A stretch of 64,000 bases of DNA from Dallia pectoralis. Its lineage: Eukaryota > Chordata > Actinopteri > Esociformes > Umbridae. Below the pieces are notes generated by a model. It made no database searches, was not told where the DNA came from, and worked only from the letters and a program-made list of their open reading frames with translations. Position 1 is the first letter of the stretch, and each line of letters starts with the position of its first letter. Below are positions 14,939 through 25,879 of this stretch, piece by piece. The stretch is from assembly GCA_029465975.1 (NCBI GenBank), contig CM055761.1, forward strand, positions 8,110,529 to 8,174,528. The letters run 5' to 3'. The translations under genes were made by a program, and so were the position numbers.

Positions 14939-15338
14939 CTCTCCCTCCCTGACTCTCTCCCTCCTCTCTGCCTCACTCTCTCTCCCTCCCTGACTCTCTC
15001 CCTCCCTGACTCTCTCTCTCCCTCTCTGCCTCACTCTCTCTCCCTCCCTGACTCTCTCCCTCCCTGACTCTCTCTCTCCCTGACTCTCTCCCTCCTCTCT
15101 GCCTCACTCTCTCTCCCTCCCTGACTCTCTCTCTCCCTGACTCTCTCCCTCCTCTCTGCCTCACTCTCTCTCCCTCCCTGACTCTCTCTCTCCCTGACTC
15201 TCTCCCTCCTCTCTTCCTCACTCTCTCTCCCTCCCCGACTCTCTCCCTGACTCTCTCCCTCCTCTCTGCCTCTCTCTCTCTCCCTCCCTGACTCTCTCCC
15301 TGACTCTCTCCCTCCTCTCTGCCTCACTCTCTCTCCCG
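14939..15338. repeat. Polypyrimidine/polypurine tract with imperfect internal repeats
   Basis: About 400 bp where the plus strand is nearly all C and T, built from CTCTCTCCCTCC, CTGACTCTC and CTCTGCCTCA blocks. It follows the last 67-bp unit with no spacer. Such strand-asymmetric mirror-rich tracts can form triplexes (H-DNA). The Arg/Glu-rich minus-strand open frames here are composition artefacts. Confidence 0.92.
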
Positions 15339-16337
15339 GACTCTTATTCTTACAGTAAGTTATTTCCTTGGTCGTGTTCTATTCCGTTTCAGAGGGCTAA
15401 AAGCGCACTGCAGGTTACTATGATATTAATAAGTATATGCTTTTCCAAACTGAAGAATCCAGTTCATAAATATATGGACACGTTTTTTGGCTGCGTACTC
15501 CGACAAGCTAAATTTAGAATTATACAATGACTAAGAGGTTCAAGTACACAATCTCAGCTTATGTTTGACAGTATTTATATCCATGAACCAAAAGTACAGT
15601 TGGCCATTTGGCTGTTAACTAATTTCTTGACCAGGTGTGCGTCAATCCATTTATAGTCAATGCAAATGAGAGCTAACAAAAGGTTGAGGGGTGATTGTAG
15701 ACGTACTGTCTGCATTTGAAGTCTATAGCTGTTTCTCAACCCAGAGAACAATGAAATGTCAGTGCCAATATCTCACTCATGACGCTGAACATGTATGATA
15801 AATCGATCAGAAACATGGCAAAAAAATTACGTGTTTCAAACTGTTACTGTTTGTTGGTACATTGTCAAGCAAGAAAGCGTTTGCGAGGTCACTAATAGCA
15901 GACGCCTTACCAAATGTTCCTCAAACCATTAGCATTGTGCTGCGTGGCAGGGCCAGTCAGAGTCAAGGTCATTTATTTGTTAAATGCATTGAATTACATT
16001 GTCATTCTGAACATAGCATGCAATATATACGCAGTTATCATGTAACTAGATATTTCTCAACAATAATAATAGTAAAAAACTAACAAATAATGTATGTTTG
16101 CACGTTAATATACATACAATAAAAACTTTAAATCAATTTTAGGTAGAAATGAGAAATATGGAAAATATGAAAATACATTTTAGAAATTAAATTTTGGTAG
16201 TGCATATAAATGGTTACATTAAATAATACTAATGTGCATTGAATGTAGATGGAAAGGGTCCAGAGCATAAATATATTTGTTGATCAATATGATCAGGAGA
16301 TTTGTCACAACTTGCTAGGTGAAGTGCAGGATAATGA
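15339..16337. other. AT-rich intergenic DNA
   Basis: No gene or recognisable element seen. Confidence 0.5.
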
Positions 16338-16342
16338 ACCAG

Positions 16343-16660
16343 TGTAATGATTTCAGGTTGTAGCAGGTATACGGGAGCAGGTAGGACACAAACGCGGAGA
16401 TTCTCAATTCACTCGTGCTTTAATAAAACAAATACACGGACTGAACACGGAGACAGGAAACCAAGAACCTCTACACCGAACGAAACCATACGTTTAAACA
16501 ATGACTGACAACCCACACACAAAAACGCCCAACTTAAATAATGCCCACTAATGACCAAAACAGAAACAGCTGAACACAACCCCACAGGTGAAAACTCTTG
16601 TCCCAATTATGACTGGCAGAGGGAGTGTCAGAATCTACTCCGGAGGGGGAGATTCTTACA
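16343..16660 (-). mobile_element. Solo LTR with 5-bp target duplication
   Basis: A 318-bp block begins TGTAA and ends TTACA. The pentamer ACCAG is present on both sides (16338-16342 and 16661-16665), as expected for a Ty3/gypsy-type solo LTR. On the minus strand a TATA-like ATTTAAG (about 16534-16540) and a poly(A) signal (TTTATT complement near 16420) set the orientation. About 30 nt past the TATA-like motif lies GTCAGTCATT, matching in position the self-priming R start of the other LTRs here. Confidence 0.72.
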
Positions 16661-16667
16661 ACCAGAC

Positions 16668-17050
16668 TGTCATGAACCGTTAAAGTGCATGATATAGCCA
16701 TATGCAGTGGGAAGTTAACGTTTGTGGTATTTATTCACCCAACAAAAATCAAACACGAAACACAGAATGTCAAACTAAACACTGAGATGAAAATAAAACT
16801 GTGCATACAAGCAACTTACAAACATCTAACAGCGGCACCTGAATACTTCAACAACTAACACTCACTCCTACTGCAATGTGATATTGAAATAATAACTGAC
16901 GGAAAGAGATGGAAACCAAACTACAGTGTTAAATAGCCCCAGTGATTGCTAACCAGCCCCAGCCGTGCTAACAACAAAACAAGAACTAGAACAGGAAGTG
17001 CTCATCCTAAAAGCACCGTGTAGAACACAAACCTCACCACACTTGTGACA
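16668..17050 (-). mobile_element. Decayed LTR, probably Tf1/sushi-like
   Basis: A 383-bp block starts TGTCATG and ends TTGTGACA, with imperfect terminal inverted repeats. The minus strand has a TATA-like CTATTTAA (about 16929-16936) and a poly(A) signal near 16728. No clear target duplication was found, and it abuts another LTR-like block. Both ends resemble the TGTCACG...CGTGACA ends of the 22.2-28.8 kb element. Confidence 0.5.
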
Positions 17051-17355
17051 CAGGTGCAGAGTGTATCACGTTTGATGGGTTTTAATTCCACCCGAAAACA
17101 AACGCGACAACGAACTGAAAACCTAAATCCTGTAATGAAAATAAAACTGACTTACAAACATCACGTACAGCGACAGGAACACACACACTGTGTGATGCTA
17201 AGCGAAGTGAAACATAACCCAGTGAACTAAATAGACCCGGTGATTAGCCCAAATGAAACCTGGTGTGCAGAATCAAAACAACCCAACCGGAAATAAAGTG
17301 TGCACCCGACTAAAACCCCCCCTGAGTGGGAACCTTGTGTCCACCACTCGTCACA
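17051..17355 (-). mobile_element. Diverged relative of the 412-bp LTR, incomplete
   Basis: Ends with CTCGTCACA and lacks a clean left end. On the minus strand a TATA-like CTATTTAG (17227-17234) is followed about 30 nt later by GCTTAGCATC (17194-17203). This matches at 9 of 10 positions the R start of the 22.2-28.8 kb element, and the surrounding sequence is similar in layout. I read it as an old copy of a related family. Confidence 0.5.
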
Positions 17356-17359
17356 GGAT

Positions 17360-17915
17360 TAATCTTGTTAATTAAGAAGTTTGGCATGTGGATGAAAAAA
17401 CTGTTTGTGAGTCTGGTAGACTTGTTGCTCTGGTAAAGTCCACCAGCCAACAGCAGTGTCAACATACTGCAGCCTGGGTGGCTATAATGTTATATGATTT
17501 TCCATGATTTCTTCAGGCAGCTCATATGGTAAATGGCAACAGCAGCCAATGACTTAACCATCTTCTGGAAGCCCTTGTAATGAGCAGTGCAGCAGCTGCT
17601 GTACCATGCAGTAACGCAGTGAGAAGATCCTATCCTAGGTCCATCTGTAAAAGTTGGTGACAGATTTTGCAGACATGCTAAACTTCGCGTATTTCCTCGT
17701 AAAGTATTTTTGCTTTTGTGCTTTTATCACAGAGTCTGCTTTGATGAACACACACATTTGAAGGAGACTCCATTGATGTGTATCGGGGCATGACCCTCCG
17801 ACTGCTACTTCCTGAAGTCCACGGATGATGGTGTCGCCCGCAAACTAAAGGATGACGTTGGAACTGCATGTAGCCACACAGTTCAGCATGTATATGGTAG
17901 ACAAGAAGGGACTTC
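17360..17915 (-). pseudogene. LINE reverse-transcriptase ORF fragment (L2-like), 3' part
   Basis: The minus strand is a decayed C-terminal region of a common teleost non-LTR retrotransposon. Recognisable blocks on the plus strand include AACTGTTTGTGAGTCTGG, GAAGTCCACGGATGATGG and GTACCATGCAGTAACGC, seen in many fish LINE copies. Frames are broken by stops and indels. Family assignment is from memory of such fragments, not an alignment. Confidence 0.5.
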
Positions 17916-18770
17916 CATCTAATGCAATCACATTTTAGCAGAGCTGCTCATTTTCAGCCCTCAATGACAACCTTCGCAGTAAACAGGAATTTGGCCGAAC
18001 CAGTACAAAATGGCCCAATGTGGAGGGGCTGCTACAGTAGTGTCCAGAGAGCAGCTGCAGCAAACTGTCTGGATCAAGAACAGAACAACAATTCTTGGGG
18101 ATTAGATCCAGATAGCTTTTTGATAAAATATGCGTTAACTACAAGGGTTCCTGCCTATATCTGGACACGTTACTCATCTTTTGGCGTGTTGTGTGTTTGA
18201 GTAAGTGTCAGTCTCTGTCTTTCTGTCTGAGTTTGTGTGTATCTAATGTTGTGTGTGTGGGTTTTGACATGGTGTGTATTTCTGTTGGTTTGGGTGCGTG
18301 AGTTTCGAGGTATCGGGTTGGTTAGGGAGTGAGATGTCTTTACTATTTAATTGAGGTGAAGGCAGTGTCATTTGTCACAGGGTGCAATTTGGTCTGGCCC
18401 CAGAACTGCTGGTGTGTGTGTCAAACTGCAAGCCTGAAAGACGTCCACACACCCTCTCTTTCAGTTACTGCTCTTCTCTCTTTCTCCATCTCTCTTTCTC
18501 CCTCTCTTTTCTGAGCAATTGTCTAAGACTTTCACTAAAACTCTTTATGGTTTTAACTTTCTTTGTCTGAGCAGTTAATAAATGTCTCTGTTTCTCTAAA
18601 TCTTAATGTGATTGGTGTGATTACTGCCACAGGTTTTTTTTGTTGATAAATCTCCACCGAGTTTTGCACATGTTTTGCCCATCGTTCGTTGCGAAACTGC
18701 TCAAGCTCTGTCGTTTAGCAACAACGCAGTCTGTTAGGATTGGTAACAACGCCTAATCCTCGTTGACTCT
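17916..18770. other. Non-coding DNA between LINE fragments
   Basis: Contains a TG/TCTG-rich tract (about 18190-18310) and a TCTCTTTC-rich tract (about 18455-18510). No gene is seen. Confidence 0.45.
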
Positions 18771-18774
18771 TATT

Positions 18775-18885
18775 GCTGTGTACCCTCAGGCGTTTGTCCT
18801 CAGCCCTCTGCTTTACACCCTGTTCGCCCACGACTGAGTAGCTTTTCACAACACCAACTCCATCATCAGGGAGGTAAACAAAAAA
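18775..18885 (+). pseudogene. Short LINE reverse-transcriptase fragment
   Basis: The plus strand reads VLSPLLYTLFAHD, a stop, then FHNTNSIIR. This resembles the conserved segment just before the catalytic aspartates of L2/CR1-type reverse transcriptases. It is interrupted by a stop and truncated on both sides. Confidence 0.6.
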
Positions 18886-20830
<1,945 letters not shown>

Positions 20831-20852
20831 GACTCTAGTCTTTCTAACCAAC

Positions 20853-21172
20853 TGACCTCAGTCCGTCAGATTGGACAACCTCACCTCTTCACAACTTATT
20901 AACTTGATCTGCCAATTGCACAATGCTTACTGTTTGTAATATCTATTTACCACTTGCACAGATGTTCTCCGCTGGTGTTGCCCTCTGCACATTTGGGATT
21001 TGCTACATTGTTGAACTGAATACCTGCACATTTACTTATTCATGTCAATTGCACATCTTTACACTGCACTCCATATCTTTTTGCACTTATCCTTTGCACT
21101 TCTGGTTGAATGCAAACTGCATTTCGTTGTACTGTACTGTCCAATGACAATAAAATTGAATCTAATCTAAAT
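20853..21172 (+). mobile_element. LINE 3' end (L2-like tail)
   Basis: Typical 3' UTR of a teleost non-LTR element: repeated short TTGCAC motifs, then CATTTCGTTGTACTG, CAATGACAATAAA, and a terminal GAATCTAATCTAA tail. The 5' part is absent, as usual for truncated insertions. Confidence 0.7.
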
Positions 21173-21635
21173 TTCCCTGTGTGAGCTAAGTACTGGGCAG
21201 ACGTATTTTCCACAACCCTCTAGGGTTGTGTTAGCGGTTCACAGACATCCAAAACACTTTCACCCGGTATATACTATAGATATATGAATGATTTGAATAT
21301 ATAATATGTGCTATGATTAATAATGGCCTATGATGTGATGCCATGTGATAGAGGCCACAGAAGTGCAAGAAAACCTTGTCTGAAGCCTCCTCCTTTCCAA
21401 ACGGGAGGATGGCTTAGAGCTGTGGTGGTTTTATTGGAAAACCATGGCTGAATAAAAATAATTTGAAACCAAAAATGTGCATAATGCACAAACAAATGTC
21501 ATATTAACCATAAACTCTACAGTATTGGTGTTTTTTTTAAGAAAGGTAATTTCATGTCAAATGTTTCACGAATGTTCAGCTAACTGGCTCTAAGTTAGAC
21601 ACTGAAAACATCAGTGGAGATGTGTGGGGAACACG
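21173..21635. other. Intergenic DNA with one short perfect hairpin
   Basis: At 21211-21230 the 9-bp arms CACAACCCT and AGGGTTGTG are separated by CT. Nothing else is recognised. Confidence 0.5.
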
Positions 21636-22209
21636 TCACTAGCCCAGATGTCACTTCATTAGCCCACATAATATTTCAGTAGCCCAGGTGACCCTTCACT
21701 AGCACAGATGATACTTCACTAGCCCAGATGATACTTCACTAGCCCAGATGATACTTCACTAGCCCGGATGATACTTCACTAGCCCAGATGATACTTCACT
21801 AGCCCAGATGATACTTCACTAGCACAGATGATAGTTCACTAGCCCAGGTGAAACTTCACTAGCCCAGATGTTACTTCACTAGCACAGATGATACTTCACT
21901 AGCCCAGATGATACTTCACTAGCCCAGATGATACTTCACTAGCCCAGGTGAAACTTCACTAGCCCAGATGAATGTTCACTAGCCCAGATGATAGTTCACT
22001 AGCCCAGATGATACTTCACTAGCCCAGATGATACTTCACTAGCCCAGATGATACTTCACTAGCCCGGATGAAACTTCACTAGCCCAGATGATACTTCACT
22101 AGCCCAGATGATACTTCACTAGCCCAGATGATACTTCACTAGCCCAGGTGAAACTTCACTAGCCCGGATGATACTTCACTAGCCCGGATGAATTTTCACT
22201 AGCCCAGAT
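21636..22209. repeat. 20-bp satellite, left part
   Basis: About 28 copies of a 20-bp unit of the form ACTTCACTAGCCCAGATGAT. Common variants are AAACTTC, AATGTTC and CCGGATG. The array is broken at 22210 by the retroelement and resumes at 28769 in the same orientation. Confidence 0.96.
22205..22209. repeat. Target-site duplication CAGAT (left)
   Basis: CAGAT directly precedes the outer LTR and is repeated at 28769-28773. The host repeat itself contains CAGAT in most units, so chance identity cannot be fully excluded. Confidence 0.75.
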
Positions 22210-22621
22210 TGTCACGGATGCTCCGGCGTAGTGCGGTGAAAGCCATTGCAGAGTCGTAGGCACCGTTCAAAATAAGGTTTATTGCGACGTTAGAACACAA
22301 AACAAACCGAGTACGGCGAAAACACACTAAACTGTGAACTTAAATCAAAGATGCGCACATAGCGACTTACACACAAACGTTTAAGAACGACAGCTATATA
22401 CATACACACACTCACCTCTAAAACACAGTGACATGTAGTAACACACAATGCTAAGCAAGGAGTGACTTGCTAGCGACCCCTTTATATCCCGACATAAAGT
22501 GACAGATTACTAACAGCTGTGACCACGTGAAAGAGGAAGTAATCACAGCTAGTGAGAACAAAAACACGGAAGTGGATCACCGAAATGGAAGTGTAGCAAC
22601 GCCACCACACCAATCGTGACA
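22210..22621 (-). repeat. LTR 1 (3' LTR of the composite)
   Basis: 412 bp with perfect 7-bp terminal inverted repeats TGTCACG/CGTGACA. By eye it differs from LTR 2 and LTR 3 at two positions near 22400 (ATACATACACACAC versus ATATATACAAACAC). It carries a TATA box (22481-22486), R start (22447-22456) and poly(A) signal (22278-22283). Confidence 0.93.
22278..22283 (-). terminator. LTR poly(A) signal AATAAA
   Basis: The minus strand reads CGCAATAAACC. Equivalent sites lie at 25430-25435 and 28425-28430. It is downstream of the R start, as needed for 3' end formation in the right-hand LTR of a transcript. Confidence 0.7.
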
Positions 22622-22633
22622 GTATCCCCCACT
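22622..22633 (-). promoter_or_regulatory. Polypurine tract, internal region B
   Basis: The minus strand reads AGTGGGGGATAC directly before the TGTCACG of LTR 1. The same sequence precedes LTR 2 (25774-25785). Position and composition fit the plus-strand priming site of LTR retrotransposons. Confidence 0.8.
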
Positions 22634-22807
22634 AAAAGGCTAGCTCCCCAGATAGCCGAACGAACTAACAAAAACCCTAAGGGAGCAACAAGACAGAACC
22701 CACAGTTAAACCCAATGGGTTAGTCCATCAGGACGGGTCCAGTCCTGAATAGGCCACGGTAGCCGACCGCCATCTCGAGCGGCTGAGAGGCCGCCAGTTT
22801 GAGCGGC
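22634..22807 (-). other. Conserved 3' internal segment before the polypurine tract
   Basis: Non-repetitive sequence shared almost exactly with 25786-25959. The minus strand has one frame ending in EMAVGYRGLFRTGPVLMD and a stop at 22720, followed by about 85 bp of non-coding DNA. The frame entering it from the minisatellite differs between the two internal copies, so its coding status is uncertain. Confidence 0.5.
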
Positions 22808-23520
22808 TCAGGGTGCGTCGTGGCGGCGGCCATCGTGGGCGACGTGGCGGAGGCCATCGTGGGCGACGTGGCGGAGGCCATCGTGGGCGGCGTGGCGGCG
22901 GCCATCGTGAGCGTCGTCGTGGCGGCGGCCATCGTGAGCGTAGTCGTGGCGGCGGCCATCGTGAGCGTAGTCGTGGCGGCGGCCATCGTGAGCGTAGTCG
23001 TGGCGGCGGCCATCGTGAGCGTAGTCGTGGCGGCGGCCATCGTGGCGTTGTCGTGGCGGCGGCCATCGTGAGCGTCGTCGTGGCGGCGGCCATCGTGGCG
23101 TCGTCGTGGCGGCGGCCATCGTGGCGTAGTCGTGGCGGCGGCCATCGTGGCGTAGTCGTGGCGGCGGCCATCGTGAGCGTAGTCGTGGCGGCGGCCATCG
23201 TGAGCGTAGTCGTGGCGGCGGCCATCGTGAGCGTAGTCGTGGCGGCGGCCATCGTGAGCGCAGTCGTGGCGGCGGCCATCGTGAGCGTAGTCGTGGCGGC
23301 GGCCATCGTGGCGCAGTCGTGGCGGCGGCCATCGTGAGCGTCGTCGTGGCGGCGGCCATCGTGAGCGTAGTCGTGGCGGCGGCCATCGTGAGCGTAGTCG
23401 TGGCGGCGGCCATCGTGAGCGTAGTCGTGGCGGCGGCCATCGTGAGCGTAGTCGTGGCGGCGGCCATCGTGAGCGTCGTCGTGGCGGCGGCCATCGTGAG
23501 CGTCGTCGTGGCGCGGCCTT
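22808..23520. repeat. 27-bp minisatellite, type I (region B)
   Basis: About 26 copies of a 27-bp unit containing GTGGCGGCGGCCATCG and TGAGCGTAGTC, some shortened to 24 bp. On the minus strand it can read as repeated TTTLTMAAA. No unit contains a stop in any minus-strand frame, so indels switch frames without closing them. Confidence 0.93.
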
Positions 23521-25138
23521 CGTGGGCGGCGATGCGGCAGCCACTGTGGGCGGCGATGCGGCAGCCATTGTGGGCGCGATGCGGCAGCCATCTTGGGCGC
23601 GGGCGTGACGGCGGGGGCCATCGTGGACGCTGGCGTGACGGCGGGGCCATCGTGGACGCTGGCGTGACGGCGGCAGCCATCTTGGGCGCTGGCGTGACGA
23701 CGGCAGCCATCTTGGGCGCTGGCGTGACGACGACGGCAGCCATCTTGAGCGGTGGCGTGACGGCAACAGCCATCTTGGGCGCGGGCGTGACGGCGGGAGC
23801 CATCGTGGACGTGGGCGTGACGACGGCAGCCATCTTGGGCGCTGGCGGGACGACGGCAGCCATCTTGGGCGCTGGCGGGACGGCAGGAGCCATCGTGGAC
23901 GCTGGCGTGACGGCGGCAGCCATCTTGGGCGCTGGCGTGACGACGGCAGCCATCTTGGGCGCTGGCGTGACGACGACGGCAGCCATCTTGAGCGCTGGCG
24001 TGACGGCAACAGCCATCTTGGGCGCGGGCGTGACGGCGGGAGCCATCGTGGACGCGGGCGTGACGACGGCAGCCATCTTGGGCGCTGGCGGGACGACGGC
24101 AGCCATCTTGGGCGCTGGCGGGACGGCAGGAGCCATCGTGGACGCTGGCGTGACGGCGGCAGCCATCTTGGGCGCTGGCGTGACGGCACCAGCCTTCTTT
24201 GGCGCTGGCGTGACGGCAGCAGCCAGCTTGGGCGCTGGCGTGACTGAGGCCATCTCGGGCACAGGCGTAGCTGAAGCCATCTCGGGCACATGCGTAGCTG
24301 AGGCCATCTCGGGCACAGGCGTAGCTGAGGCCATCTCAGGCGCAGGCGTAGCTGAGGCCATCTCGGGCACAGGCGTAGCTGAGGCCATCTCGGGCACAGG
24401 CGTAGCTGAGGCCATCTCGGGCGCAGGCGTAGCTGAGGCCATCTCAGGCGCAGGCGTAGCTGAGGCCATCTCAGGCGCAGGCGTAGCTGAGGCCATCTCA
24501 GGCGCAGGCGTAGCTGAGGCCATCTCAGGCGCAGGCGTAGCTGAGGCCATCTCAGGCGCAGGCGTAGCTGAGGCCATCTCAGGCGCAGGCGTAGCTGAGG
24601 CCATCTCGGGCACAGGCGTAGCTGAGGCCATCTCGGGCACAGGCGTAGCTGAGGCCATCTCAGGCGCAGGCGTAGCTGAGGCCATCTCAGGCGCAGGCGT
24701 AGCTGAGGCCATCTCAGGCGCAGGCGTAGCTGAGGCCATCTCAGGCGCAGGCGTAGCTGAGGCCATCTCAGGCGCAGGCGTAGCTGAGGCCATCTCGGGC
24801 ACAGGCGTAGCTGAGGCCATCTCGGGCACAGGCGTAGCTGAAGCCATCTCGGGCGCAGGCGTGGCGGAGGCGATCTCTGGCGTCAGATCTTGAAAGTCCA
24901 GCCATGCCTTCCACCACGCCCTAATGACAGCCGGGGGCTGCTTATGTAACCCCTCCGGGGATTTCTCTGTCCCGGAGGTAGGTGGTCGGAAAGGGTCTTC
25001 CCACGGCGGGGGTAGTGGCTGTAGCTCCAGGGCTCTTGCTGGCCCTGGCTGCCGCCCGGAACAGTGGGCGGTGTCTTCTGCCCGCCCCAGCCGACGTCCG
25101 ATGTTGCGGGGACTAGTCGACTGAGGACGGGATCCCAT
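22808..25138 (-). CDS. Low-complexity ORF of region B (doubtful)
   Basis: 776 codons from the ATG at 25138. The first 90 or so residues are non-repetitive, Pro/Arg-rich and include AWWKAWLDFQDLTPE. Then come MASATPAPE repeats, MAAVVTPAPK repeats and, after frame drift, TMAAATTTL repeats. It overlaps the upstream frame (24883-25398) by 256 nt in the -1 register. No zinc knuckle, capsid-like helical block, protease or polymerase motif is visible. Its C-terminus is in a different frame from that of region A, which argues against selection on the repeat-coded part. It may be part of a gag-like protein or non-coding. Confidence 0.3.
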   Translation of the reverse strand: MGSRPQSTSPRNIGRRLGRAEDTAHCSGRQPGPARALELQPLPPPWEDPFRPPTSGTEKSPEGLHKQPPAVIRAWWKAWLDFQDLTPEIASATPAPEMASATPVPEMASATPVPEMASATPAPEMASATPAPEMASATPAPEMASATPAPEMASATPAPEMASATPVPEMASATPVPEMASATPAPEMASATPAPEMASATPAPEMASATPAPEMASATPAPEMASATPAPEMASATPAPEMASATPVPEMASATPVPEMASATPAPEMASATPVPEMASATHVPEMASATPVPEMASVTPAPKLAAAVTPAPKKAGAVTPAPKMAAAVTPASTMAPAVPPAPKMAAVVPPAPKMAAVVTPASTMAPAVTPAPKMAVAVTPALKMAAVVVTPAPKMAAVVTPAPKMAAAVTPASTMAPAVPPAPKMAAVVPPAPKMAAVVTPTSTMAPAVTPAPKMAVAVTPPLKMAAVVVTPAPKMAAVVTPAPKMAAAVTPASTMAPPSRQRPRWPPPSRPRPRWLPHRAHNGCRIAAHSGCRIAAHEGRATTTLTMAAATTTLTMAAATTTLTMAAATTTLTMAAATTTLTMAAATTTLTMAAATTTLTMAAATTAPRWPPPRLRSRWPPPRLRSRWPPPRLRSRWPPPRLRSRWPPPRLRSRWPPPRLRHDGRRHDYATMAAATTTPRWPPPRRRSRWPPPRQRHDGRRHDYAHDGRRHDYAHDGRRHDYAHDGRRHDYAHDGRRHDDAHDGRRHAAHDGLRHVAHDGLRHVAHDGRRHDAP
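23521..24240. repeat. 27-30-bp minisatellite, type II (region B)
   Basis: About 24 copies of units containing GCAGCCATCTTGGGCG and CTGGCGTGACGACG, readable on the minus strand as MAAVVTPAPK-like repeats. It keeps the GCCATC core shared with types I and III. A block of about 355 bp is itself duplicated (about 23530-23885 and 23886-24165). Confidence 0.9.
24241..24865. repeat. 27-bp minisatellite, type III (region B)
   Basis: About 23 copies of a unit containing GCTGAGGCCATCTCAGG and CGCAGGCGTA, read on the minus strand as EMASATPAP or EMASATPVP. The CAGGCGC/GGGCACA variants encode the Ala/Val alternation. Confidence 0.93.
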
Positions 25139-25398
25139 AGCAGGGCGTCTTCCAGGGAGTCCTCCTCCACTCGCTCGTAGACTGCCTCCTCATCATCCGA
25201 GGAGAGGGAGTCGGACCCCCAATCACCCTGCCAGGTGTAGCGCTGCTCCTGCTGCTCCGTGGGTTGACGGTGAGCTTCATACCTCGGAGCGCTATAGCTT
25301 GCCCCTCCGAGGAATCCACTCACCGTCCGGCTCTGCGGGCTTCTTGGGCGGCTTAGCATTCTGTCACGGATGCTCCGGCGTAGTGCGGTGAAAGCCAT
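24883..25398 (-). CDS. Leader ORF of region B, starting in the LTR (gag-like, function unknown)
   Basis: 171 codons from an ATG inside the U5 part of LTR 2 (context GCAATGG). It reads through the LTR end and primer site, where a second in-frame ATG lies at 25359, into the internal region. The product begins MAFTALRRSIRDRMLSR, then has a basic Ser/Arg segment, an acidic stretch with SLSSDDEEAVYERVEEDSLE, and a Gly/Pro-rich tail. The stop at 24883 comes just before the type III repeats, so the frame probably changes in the overlap with the downstream ORF. I do not recognise the protein. Confidence 0.4.
   Translation of the reverse strand: MAFTALRRSIRDRMLSRPRSPQSRTVSGFLGGASYSAPRYEAHRQPTEQQEQRYTWQGDWGSDSLSSDDEEAVYERVEEDSLEDALLWDPVLSRLVPATSDVGWGGQKTPPTVPGGSQGQQEPWSYSHYPRRGKTLSDHLPPGQRNPRRGYISSPRLSLGRGGRHGWTFKI
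25351..25360 (-). promoter_or_regulatory. Self-priming site of region B
   Basis: AATGCTAAGC on the minus strand, one base (G) inside LTR 2. It is perfectly complementary to GCTTAGCATT at the predicted RNA 5' end in each LTR. A conventional tRNA site would begin with TGG and none is present. Confidence 0.75.
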
Positions 25399-25773
25399 TG
25401 CAGAGTCGTAGGCACCGTTCAAAATAAGGTTTATTGCGACGTTAGAACACAAAACAAACCGAGTACGGCGAAAACACACTAAACTGTGAACTTAAATCAA
25501 AGATGCGCACATAGCGACTTACACACAAACGTTTAAGAACGACAGCTATATATATACAAACACTCACCTCTAAAACACAGTGACATGTAGTAACACACAA
25601 TGCTAAGCAAGGAGTGACTTGCTAGCGACCCCTTTATATCCCGACATAAAGTGACAGATTACTAACAGCTGTGACCACGTGAAAGAGGAAGTAATCACAG
25701 CTAGTGAGAACAAAAACACGGAAGTGGATCACCGAAATGGAAGTGTAGCAACGCCACCACACCAATCGTGACA
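25362..25773 (-). repeat. LTR 2 (shared central LTR)
   Basis: 412 bp, identical by eye to LTR 3. It serves as 3' LTR of region A and 5' LTR of region B. TATA box 25633-25638, R start 25599-25608, poly(A) signal 25430-25435. Confidence 0.93.
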
Positions 25774-25785
25774 GTATCCCCCACT
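25774..25785 (-). promoter_or_regulatory. Polypurine tract, internal region A
   Basis: The same AGTGGGGGATAC sequence as next to LTR 1, directly before LTR 2 on the minus strand. Confidence 0.8.
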
Positions 25786-25879
25786 AAAAGGCTAGCTCCC
25801 CAGATAGCCGAACGAACTAACAAAAACCCTAAGGGAGCAACAAGACAGAACCCACAGTTAAACCCAATGGGTTAGTCCA

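Noticed and set aside
14973..15327. Arg/Glu/Gly-rich proteins on the minus strand
   Set aside because: Direct consequence of a purine-only strand.
17678..17869. Minus-strand 63-codon ORF as a gene
   Set aside because: It lies wholly in decayed LINE sequence.
24990..25060. Programmed -1 frameshift between the two region B ORFs
   Set aside because: The closest heptamer, CCCTTTC, is not in the required reading register. An indel in this copy is simpler.
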